Of a stretch of 26,250 bases of DNA, positions 15,662-22,389 are shown piece by piece. The stretch spans positions 1 to 26,250 of the forward strand of contig DRMA01000252.1 in the NCBI GenBank assembly GCA_011375245.1, given 5' to 3'. Numbering within the stretch: position 1 is the stretch's first letter; every line of letters starts with the position of its first letter. The stretch comes from Thiothrix sp. (GTDB taxonomy: Bacteria; Pseudomonadota; Gammaproteobacteria; Thiotrichales; Thiotrichaceae). The position numbers and the translations under genes were made by a program. The notes beneath the pieces were generated by a model that was not told the origin of the DNA, ran no database searches, and worked only from the letters and a program-made list of their open reading frames with translations.

Positions 15662-15687
15662 TTAGTCACTTCCATTAGTCACTTCCA
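15662..15687 (-). repeat. 13-bp tandem duplication at the hisH stop codon
   Basis: TTAGTCACTTCCA occurs twice in a row (15662-15674 and 15675-15687, plus-strand reading). The second copy contains the hisH stop (TTA at 15675-15677). The first copy is untranslated spacer ahead of the hisA ribosome binding site. Confidence 0.85.
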
Positions 15688-16325
15688 TTCCAGCGAGTGA
15701 AATTTTTCAAAAGTCGCAGACCATCATCGGCACTTTTTTCAGGATGCGCCTGAATAGCGAAAACATTATCCTGTGCAAGAGCAGAGGTATAACGAAGTCC
15801 GTGTTCTGTTTCGCCTGTGGTAATACGGTCATCATCAGGGGTAACATAATAGCTATGCACAAAATAAAAACGTGCATTGTTCGGTATACCTGCCCATAAA
15901 GGATGGTCTGTTTTATGATAAATCTGATTCCAGCCCATTTGTGGGATTTTAATGCGTTCGTTTGATGCTGTCGGTGTGGCTGTTTTAGAAAAATAGCGTA
16001 CATTTCCTGCATATTTCCCTAAACAATCCACGCCACCATTTTCTTCGCTATGATCCATTAATACTTGCATTCCCATACAAATACCCAAAAAAGGTTTTGT
16101 ATTAGCCGCATCCAATACAACATCAACCAGATTATGTTTTTTCAATGCGCGCATACAATCACGCGCAGCACCTTGACCTGGAAAAACAATGCGATCTGCT
16201 TCTTGTATAACTGATTGATCCGCAGTGATCATAATGGTTGTATCATCATTACTGACGTGTTGCACTGCTTGTGACACAGAACGCAGATTCCCCATACCAT
16301 AATCAATAACGGCAATGAATGACAT
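15675..16325 (-). CDS. hisH: Imidazole glycerol phosphate synthase, glutaminase subunit HisH
   Basis: Class I glutamine amidotransferase that releases ammonia from glutamine for HisF. The 216 residues include FPGQGAARDCM (oxyanion strand region), the nucleophile C83 in GICMGMQVL, and the other triad residues H194 and E196 in QAHPEKS. It begins one base after hisB ends, so the two are translationally linked. Confidence 0.97.
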   Translation of the reverse strand: MSFIAVIDYGMGNLRSVSQAVQHVSNDDTTIMITADQSVIQEADRIVFPGQGAARDCMRALKKHNLVDVVLDAANTKPFLGICMGMQVLMDHSEENGGVDCLGKYAGNVRYFSKTATPTASNERIKIPQMGWNQIYHKTDHPLWAGIPNNARFYFVHSYYVTPDDDRITTGETEHGLRYTSALAQDNVFAIQAHPEKSADDGLRLLKNFTRWNGSD

Positions 16326-16326
16326 C

Positions 16327-16923
16327 TCAGAGGATTCCTTTCGTTGAAGGAATAATACCTATCATACGCTCATCCATGCTGACCGCCATGCGTAAGGCAC
16401 GCCCAAAGGCTTTAAACACAGTTTCAGCAATATGATGGGCATTAGTACCTGAAATGCATTCTAAGTGCAAGGTGACATTGGCATGGTTAACAAAGCCTTG
16501 GAAGAACTCATGAAAGAGATCAGTATCAAAACTACCAATTGTAGCGCGTGGGTATTTGACGGAATTATATAAACCAGGACGACCCGAAAAATCAATCACG
16601 ACCCTTGATAACGCTTCATCAAGCGGCACATAAGCATGCCCATAGCGTGTCATACCTTTCTTCTTACCCACCGCTTTGGCAAATGCCATGCCAAGGGTAA
16701 TCCCCACATCTTCTACAGTATGATGATCATCAATATGGTGATCGCCACTGGCGGTTATATCAAGATCAATCATCCCGTGGCGGGCAACTTGATCAAGCAT
16801 ATGTTCAAGGAAAGGTATTTCTAATTTAAAGCGAGCTGCACCTGTACCATCTAGATTTATTTTGGCGCGGATTTGGGTTTCCATAGTATCCCGTTCTACG
16901 GTAACGGAACGTTCATCTGCCAT
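16327..16923 (-). CDS. hisB: Imidazoleglycerol-phosphate dehydratase HisB (monofunctional)
   Basis: Sixth step of histidine synthesis: IGP to imidazole-acetol phosphate. A manganese enzyme with repeated histidine motifs, here FLEHMLDQVARHG, GDHHIDDHHTVEDVG and NAHHIAETVFKAFGRA. At 198 residues it is the stand-alone dehydratase without the N-terminal HAD phosphatase found in E. coli HisB. The ATG at 16923 is preferred to an in-frame GTG at 16932: TTGAG lies about nine bases before the ATG but touches the GTG, and MADERSVTVERDT is the usual family start. It is the first gene of hisBHAFE-tatABC. A weak candidate promoter lies at 16968-16994. Confidence 0.95.
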   Translation of the reverse strand: MADERSVTVERDTMETQIRAKINLDGTGAARFKLEIPFLEHMLDQVARHGMIDLDITASGDHHIDDHHTVEDVGITLGMAFAKAVGKKKGMTRYGHAYVPLDEALSRVVIDFSGRPGLYNSVKYPRATIGSFDTDLFHEFFQGFVNHANVTLHLECISGTNAHHIAETVFKAFGRALRMAVSMDERMIGIIPSTKGIL

Positions 16924-16967
16924 AATTATCACTCAACTTAAGTTTAAAGGGGGTTAAGAAGCGCACA

Positions 16968-16994
16968 TGATAGCATGGCATATCATTCGGACAA
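16968..16994 (-). promoter_or_regulatory. Candidate promoter of the his-tat operon
   Basis: On the minus strand TTGTCC (16989-16994) and TATCAT (16968-16973) are 15-16 bp apart, the -10 matching five of six bases and the -35 four. No attenuator hairpin or histidine-rich leader peptide is apparent between it and hisB. Confidence 0.3.
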
Positions 16995-17112
16995 TAGTTG
17001 TGTTGTATCGAATACAAAACCAAAATGTGACATGGTTACTGTGTGATGAAATTTGCTAATGCAAAAAAAATGTCTGATAAAAAGGTAAAAAAGAATACAT
17101 TATTATTTATTT

Positions 17113-17142
17113 TTGATAAAAAAATGAACCAAATTGTAATAA
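17113..17142 (+). promoter_or_regulatory. Promoter of the candidate small RNA
   Basis: TTGATA (17113-17118) and TAATAA (17137-17142, 18-bp spacer) or TGTAAT (17135-17140, 16-bp spacer, five of six). Transcription would begin near 17148, just before the first hairpin. The region is AT-rich, so chance matches are possible. Confidence 0.5.
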
Positions 17143-17148
17143 TTGCTG

Positions 17149-17229
17149 ACTAAGCGTTTGTAAGTTTCAGAAATGAAGCTTACACCTCCTAGCGGTTAGG
17201 CACTTGATTTATTCAAGTGCCTCTTTTTT
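17149..17229 (+). ncRNA. Candidate small RNA with anti-Shine-Dalgarno loop
   Basis: About 80 nt between a promoter and an intrinsic terminator in a gene-free gap. Hairpin 1 is a 10-bp stem (GTAAGTTTCA, 17160-17169; TGAAGCTTAC, 17174-17183; one G-U pair) closed by a GAAA tetraloop. Then comes ACCTCCTAGCGGT (17184-17196), mostly unpaired, holding CCTCCT, the complement of a Shine-Dalgarno. The terminator is A-GGCACTTGA / TCAAGTGCC-T (17198-17222) with a TTTAT loop and six Ts (17224-17229). The 3' end is antisense to the last codons of cbbY. I do not recognise a known family. The layout suggests a trans-acting sRNA that pairs with ribosome binding sites; this is inference from structure only. 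Confidence 0.55.
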
Positions 17230-18009
17230 GCCTGAAATTAATGATCTTGCATGAAGCTCTTGTAACATTGCCACGGTCAACTGTTGATGTGTGCCTGCAT
17301 CACCCGCCAATACATTAAAAGGCTGTCCGTCTTCCCCCATTTGATCAAGCACAATAAGTGCATCAGAAAAATCATGGTTCATGGTATAGCTATTTGTTGT
17401 AATAATTGTTCTAAGTGACGCGCCATTAGAGGAAAGAATGCCATTTTCCGAATCCTCAAAAGCTAGCGTCTCATCAGCACTAATGCCCATTTTATCCATC
17501 GCATACTGATAAATATCAGCAGCAGGCTTTTTCGCAGGAACAATATCACCCGCTGCAATCACCTCAAACCATTCCAAGGACTCTTCGCCTAAGGTTGCTG
17601 TTAAAAGATAGGTTACATTTTCAGGTGTCGTGGTTGTTGCAATCCCTAAACGTAACCCCTCTGCACGTGCTTCATTCAACAATCTTTTAACTCCAGAGCG
17701 TAATGGGATTTCCCCTTGTTGCAACATTTCAAGATAAAAAAATGTTTTTCGCTTATGCAAAGCAGCCACAAATTGCTGTATATCTTCGCCATTTTTGGGT
17801 GAAAAATCGCTTAAAAAATCCTCCATGTAAAATTTAATCCGTTCTTTACCGCCTGTTACTGCAAGCAGTTTGCCATAAAGTTCAACATTCCAATTCCAAT
17901 CAATATCTGCTTCAGCAAATGCTTTGTTAAAAGCAATACGATGCCCATCTGCCTCAGTGTCAGCCAAAGTACCATCAACATCAAATAATAGTGCATTTAG
18001 TTTTGTCAT
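17209..18009 (-). CDS. cbbY: HAD-family phosphatase, CbbY type
   Basis: A 266-residue HAD phosphatase of the beta-phosphoglucomutase/Gph-like subgroup. The nucleophile motif LLFDVDGTLADTE (D10, acid/base D12) is followed by GHRIAFNKAFAEADIDWNW and LLAVTGGKERI, segments strongly characteristic of CbbY. Later motifs are ATTTTPENV (motif II), KKPAADIY with the catalytic lysine, and FEDSENGI (motif IV). CbbY removes xylulose-1,5-bisphosphate, a misfire inhibitor of RubisCO, so it hints at the Calvin cycle; no RubisCO genes are in the window. It stands alone on the minus strand, and its 3' end overlaps the terminator of the candidate sRNA on the other strand. Confidence 0.85.
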   Translation of the reverse strand: MTKLNALLFDVDGTLADTEADGHRIAFNKAFAEADIDWNWNVELYGKLLAVTGGKERIKFYMEDFLSDFSPKNGEDIQQFVAALHKRKTFFYLEMLQQGEIPLRSGVKRLLNEARAEGLRLGIATTTTPENVTYLLTATLGEESLEWFEVIAAGDIVPAKKPAADIYQYAMDKMGISADETLAFEDSENGILSSNGASLRTIITTNSYTMNHDFSDALIVLDQMGEDGQPFNVLAGDAGTHQQLTVAMLQELHARSLISGKKEALE

Positions 18010-18321
18010 TATTTCTTACACAAGTTCTATTAAAATAAATATAGCGTTATTTACCAACATGTCATTAGTCATTACCCTGAAAAACATCCGTTTCATACGC
18101 ATTTAATAAGCAACTGTTTTTTCAGTAAAAAATATAACTAATAATTTATACATATAGGCTAAATAATTATTTTTAGTTCGTTTTTATTCAACATCTATTG
18201 CATATCAATAGAGCAAAGCGTATAAAGCTGCCACCTCAATACACATGGTTTTCAATCCCCTAATGGAAATCAAACTAAATCAAACTAAATCAATAATAAT
18301 AATATTGCCGGATAATCTAAA
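18010..18321. other. Divergent intergenic region cbbY / acyltransferase
   Basis: 312 bp, AT-rich, no convincing gene. On the plus strand TTGCAT (18198-18203) and TATAAA (18221-18226) with a 17-bp spacer could be the acyltransferase promoter (the -35 is weak). A short tandem repeat of AAATCAAACT (about 2.6 copies, 18267-18292) lies just before the acyltransferase start. No clear promoter for cbbY was found. Confidence 0.5.
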
Positions 18322-20331
18322 GTGAAATATCGTTCTGAAATTGATGGTTTAAGAGCACTTGCTGTCATTCCTGTTATACTTTTCCATGCTCAATTTGACC
18401 TATTTAGCGGTGGTTTTATTGGTGTTGATATATTTTTTGTTATTAGTGGCTATCTAATAACAACTATTATTCACCAAGAAATAAAAAACAATACTTTTTC
18501 CATTATTAATTTTTATGAACGGCGTATTCGTCGCATCTTACCCGCACTATTTTTTGTTAGCCTCGTCTGTATTCCTTTTGCATGGCTATGGCTTTTCCCC
18601 AGTGACTATAAATATTTTTCAAAAAGTCTTATCGCAGTCAATCTATTCTCTTCCAATATTTTATTTTGGAGTGAAAGTGGTTATTTTTCTCCCTCATCAG
18701 AACTAACACCTTTATTACATACATGGTCATTAGCGGTAGAAGAACAATTTTATATGTTCTTTCCGCTCATTTTACTGTTATTTCGTAAGGCAAGAGAGAG
18801 CACTCTACTCATATTACTGGTCATTATGTCAGTATTAAGCCTAAGTTTCTCAGAATACAGTGCAACACATTTCCCTGATGCAAATTTTTATCTGCTACCG
18901 ACGCGCATTTGGGAGCTAGGTGCAGGGGCAATTTTAGCCATCAGCCTGCCTCACTGGAGACCTGTTAAACCTGCAATAGCGCAATTACTCTCGTTGCTAG
19001 GTATCAGTATGGTTATTATTTCCATTTTCCTTTTTGACGAGACCATTGCGATACCCAGTAGTTTTGGTTTAATCCCCGTTATAGGAACAGTACTTATCAT
19101 AGCCTACGCTACACCCCAAAATATTGCGGGAAAAATACTCGGCTGGAAACCAATGGTCGGTATTGGGCTGATTAGCTACAGTGCTTACTTATGGCATCAA
19201 CCTCTCTTTGCCTTTGCACGCATACGCTCTTTAAATGCGCTAAATACTGAAACGTACCTCACGCTTAGTGCAGCTACACTCGTGTTAGCCTATTTAACAT
19301 GGCGATTTGTTGAAGCACCATTTAGAAAAAAAACGGGTTTCAATCGACTACAGATTTTTTCCGCAGCAACTGTTATATCCGCACTATTTATTGGTTTTGG
19401 TCTATTTGGTTATGCCAAATCAGGTCTACCAGAACGCCTTCCTAGCGAAGTTGTTCGTTATGATGCGCATTTCTCAACAGAGCTTCCTGAGCGTAGAGAT
19501 ACTTGCCTAATCCCTCCCAATGGATTTGCTACTCCCCCACAAAAAGCCTGTATTTATAACCCTAACTTTCACGCCCAAATAGCTTTATGGGGAGACAGTC
19601 ATGCTGAAGCTATTGCAGAGACCTTATCACACCGTTTAGTACCGAGTAAAAAAGGCTTAGTGCAACTCACCTATTCCGATTGCCCACCTGTTATGGGTTA
19701 TAAACGCTCTGATAGAGTTAGCCAATGTAACCGCTTTAACACGGAAACTTTCCAGTATATTAAAAATAGCCCTATTCAAATCGTTATTTTACTCTCACGC
19801 TGGGTCTTGCCACTCAATGGTGAACGTTTTAACAATCAAGAAGGCGGTATTGAGCATGGTAAAAGCTTGTATGGCTTGCCCATTACCAAAGATTCTTCTT
19901 TTATTCATGATAAAAAAAGAATTCCTGAGGTTGGTAAATTATACCGCGCAACAATAACAGCCTTATTGGATGCAGGTAAAAAAGTGGTTTTAATTTACCC
20001 CATACCAGAAGTAGGTTGGAATGTCCCCAAGTATTTAGCCAAACAACAACTATATTACGCTGCAACAAAAGAGCAATTATCATCAAGCTTTAGCGTCTTT
20101 AAACAACGCTCAAAAAATGCCTATACTCAACTAGGAATGCTCAACGAGCATGAAAATTTATTAACCATATATCCTGAAAAAGTTTTCTGTAATACTGCTA
20201 TTCAAGGAAGATGTATGGCAGAATTAGAAAACAAACCCCTCTATTTTGATGATGATCACCTGAATAAAATTGGCAGCGGTATGCTCTCTAAAGAAATTCT
20301 TGATCATCTGAAAACAAAAGGCTGGTTATAG
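18322..20331 (+). CDS. OafA-type membrane O-acyltransferase with SGNH domain
   Basis: A 669-residue inner-membrane protein of the acyltransferase-3 family, which O-acetylates LPS, peptidoglycan or other surface polysaccharides. It starts with the family signature YRSEIDGLRALAVIPVILFHA, whose FH histidine (H21) is catalytic, then GGFIGVDIFFVISGYLIT; about ten membrane helices reach residue about 365. The C-terminal SGNH domain (about 410-669) has GDSH with S426 and D643-x-x-H646 (DDDHLNKIG), so it should be active on the periplasmic side. The start is GTG at 18322, with only a weak GGA upstream, but gives the exact family N-terminus. The next gene, 154 bp downstream on the same strand, encodes an exported SGNH esterase. 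Confidence 0.93.
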   Translation: MKYRSEIDGLRALAVIPVILFHAQFDLFSGGFIGVDIFFVISGYLITTIIHQEIKNNTFSIINFYERRIRRILPALFFVSLVCIPFAWLWLFPSDYKYFSKSLIAVNLFSSNILFWSESGYFSPSSELTPLLHTWSLAVEEQFYMFFPLILLLFRKARESTLLILLVIMSVLSLSFSEYSATHFPDANFYLLPTRIWELGAGAILAISLPHWRPVKPAIAQLLSLLGISMVIISIFLFDETIAIPSSFGLIPVIGTVLIIAYATPQNIAGKILGWKPMVGIGLISYSAYLWHQPLFAFARIRSLNALNTETYLTLSAATLVLAYLTWRFVEAPFRKKTGFNRLQIFSAATVISALFIGFGLFGYAKSGLPERLPSEVVRYDAHFSTELPERRDTCLIPPNGFATPPQKACIYNPNFHAQIALWGDSHAEAIAETLSHRLVPSKKGLVQLTYSDCPPVMGYKRSDRVSQCNRFNTETFQYIKNSPIQIVILLSRWVLPLNGERFNNQEGGIEHGKSLYGLPITKDSSFIHDKKRIPEVGKLYRATITALLDAGKKVVLIYPIPEVGWNVPKYLAKQQLYYAATKEQLSSSFSVFKQRSKNAYTQLGMLNEHENLLTIYPEKVFCNTAIQGRCMAELENKPLYFDDDHLNKIGSGMLSKEILDHLKTKGWL

Positions 20332-20367
20332 ATGGTTTTATTTTAGACATAAACCACTTTTCAGGGC

Positions 20368-20436
20368 TAGGAATAAGAATCAAATAACAATCCCCATAAG
20401 ACGCAAAAATGCGCTGTTATTTGGTGCTTATTCCTA
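20368..20436. repeat. Large imperfect inverted repeat (22-bp arms)
   Basis: Arms 20368-20389 and 20415-20436 are reverse complements with two mismatches (20 of 22), with a 25-base spacer that itself holds a small CGC/GCG stem. No T-run follows, so it is not a standard terminator. It lies between the acyltransferase stop and the lipoprotein start and could act as an mRNA stem, a protein site or a small mobile repeat. Confidence 0.7.
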
Positions 20437-20485
20437 AGAGGCATACACGTTCTTTGGTATTAACTATTATTTTGGAGGATAAAAA

Positions 20486-22183
20486 TTGTCTCAATTATCA
20501 CCTTACCTACTCATTGCATTACTCTCTTTATTATTAACTTCTTGTGGTGGTGGAGGTGGGGGCGTGAGTACTGGTAGTGACAACAACCAGTATTCAACAA
20601 ATCAGCCATCTGGCTTAACGACAACTGGTCGTGACAACAATCAATCTATTTCAACAAGTCAACCACCTAGCTTAACGACAATAGGGAATAAAAGCGTTTT
20701 TTCAGGCGAAACAAAAATAATCAATCTATCGGCCACAGGGGAAAGTACCTTAACCTTTAGCGCAACACGCAGTGATGGCAGCGCCTTACCCTCTTTCATC
20801 TCAATAACAACGGATGGCGTACTCACCTTAAGCCCTAATACATCAGCCTCTAGTCAGGATTATCAACTATTAATTGCCGTTACGGATGCGGCGAATAACA
20901 CCGATAACGAAATCATTACTGTAAGTATTGTTGCTAATCTAGCACCAACACTCAGTGATATTGAAAATCAGCAAAGTTATCTAGGTGCAGAAGACAAACA
21001 GATTACCCTTACTGCTCAAGATAATGAAAATCACTCCCTAACATTCAGTGCAAAACAAACGAATGGTGATGCCTTACCCGATTTCATCACCATAAGCACC
21101 AACGCCGCAAAAACAGCAGGTACACTTATCATAAAAGGTGATACTGCTGCTGTTGGAAATTATGCAACCGAAATAACGGTCACCGATGAATTCGGTGCGC
21201 AAAATAGCAAAACATTGATGATTACTATCACCAACGGTTTAACGCTCAATTCTGTGGGTAATCTTCAACTCATCCAAGGCGAACAACTAACAAAGACCCT
21301 TTCTTCCGTCAATCTGGGTACTGAAGCAGTGAGTTATACGATTACGCTTAATGATGGTAATCCTGCGCCCGATTTTATTCACATTAATGAGGATTTACTG
21401 ACAGTAGATGAAAATGCTGATACAGGTGAATTTAACCTCACCCTTACAGCGATTAAAAATAATACAGCGGGTCGCATTACTGACAGTGAGAATATTAAAA
21501 TAACAGTTAAAGAAATCGTTATGCCAAAAACAGTAAACATCCTTCCCCTTGGAGACTCCATTACCCAAGCCCGCTATGATCACCTAAGTTATCGTTACCC
21601 CTTGTGGAAATTACTCATTGATGAGGGAAAAGACATTAATTTTATGGGCACACAAAATCAAACTTATGATGGTACGAGAAGTTGGCCAAGCTATAACGGT
21701 TTACCATTTGATCAAGATCATGAAGGCCATTCAGGGAAAACAGCAGACTGGATTTTAGATAATTTAAATGGATATTTCTCCATCTATAATGAGAATGAAG
21801 AGATTGCAGACATTGTGCTTATTCACCTTGGTACGAATGATTTATTATGGACTGATGATGAACCATTAACCATTAAAAATGATATTGGTAATGTCATTGA
21901 TAAACTACGCACCCACAATCCAATGATTAAAATTGTCCTAGCTAAAATCACTCCTTTTAACTATTCAGGTCACATTCTTGATAATGACAATGCTTTTAAT
22001 GCAACATTAGACGCTTTAGCCAATGAAAAATCGCAAGATGACTCGCCCGTTATTATCGTTGATATGGCTTCTGGTTATGACATTGATGAGTATACGTTTG
22101 ATGGCTTGCACCCCAATGCTGTGGGTGAAACCCTCATAGCACAACGTTGGTTTGATGCATTAATCAATAATGATTTTTTATAA
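20486..22183 (+). CDS. Lipoprotein with Ig-like repeats and SGNH (CE3-like) esterase domain
   Basis: A 565-residue exported lipoprotein. The TTG start at 20486 has a strong TTGGAGGA Shine-Dalgarno seven bases upstream and gives a signal peptide ending LLTSC (modified C20), followed by a six-glycine linker. Residues about 60-340 hold three cadherin/Ig-like repeats (each with LTFSA...DALPDFI-type cores). The C-terminal domain (about 350-565) is an SGNH hydrolase: GDSI with S358, HEGHSGKTADW, HLGTND, and D539-x-x-H542 in DGLHPNAVGE. The motif spacing resembles carbohydrate esterase family 3 acetyl-xylan esterases. It probably removes acetyl groups from a polysaccharide at the cell surface, possibly one modified by the upstream O-acyltransferase; the pairing is inference. 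Confidence 0.85.
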   Translation: MSQLSPYLLIALLSLLLTSCGGGGGGVSTGSDNNQYSTNQPSGLTTTGRDNNQSISTSQPPSLTTIGNKSVFSGETKIINLSATGESTLTFSATRSDGSALPSFISITTDGVLTLSPNTSASSQDYQLLIAVTDAANNTDNEIITVSIVANLAPTLSDIENQQSYLGAEDKQITLTAQDNENHSLTFSAKQTNGDALPDFITISTNAAKTAGTLIIKGDTAAVGNYATEITVTDEFGAQNSKTLMITITNGLTLNSVGNLQLIQGEQLTKTLSSVNLGTEAVSYTITLNDGNPAPDFIHINEDLLTVDENADTGEFNLTLTAIKNNTAGRITDSENIKITVKEIVMPKTVNILPLGDSITQARYDHLSYRYPLWKLLIDEGKDINFMGTQNQTYDGTRSWPSYNGLPFDQDHEGHSGKTADWILDNLNGYFSIYNENEEIADIVLIHLGTNDLLWTDDEPLTIKNDIGNVIDKLRTHNPMIKIVLAKITPFNYSGHILDNDNAFNATLDALANEKSQDDSPVIIVDMASGYDIDEYTFDGLHPNAVGETLIAQRWFDALINNDFL

Positions 22184-22204
22184 CGTTTAAAATATATAGA
22201 TATT

Positions 22205-22230
22205 CAGATAATTACGTTGTTGATTATCTG
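22205..22230 (+). terminator. Weak terminator-like hairpin after the esterase lipoprotein
   Basis: CAGATAAT / ATTATCTG, an 8-bp stem with a 10-base loop, followed by ACTTTATATA. The T-tract is poor, so termination is uncertain. Confidence 0.35.
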
Positions 22231-22389
22231 ACTTTATATAGCTATTTACATAAATAATAAGCAATACTCACCAAACGATTAACGCCACTATTCCACAAGC
22301 TAGTGTTACTTATCAGTATGACATTGCATTTTTTATTTTGTTAAGATTATTATTTAGTTACTAATAAATTGTAATGGCTCTAGCAAATA

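Noticed and set aside
17198..17229. Hairpin at the cbbY 3' end as the cbbY terminator
   Set aside because: The T-run lies on the plus strand; on the minus (cbbY) strand no T-run follows the stem, so it suits the plus-strand RNA instead.
20368..20436. Inverted repeat as an integron attC site
   Set aside because: The conserved RYYYAAC and GTTRRRY core sites are not in the right places and there is no integrase nearby of the integron type.
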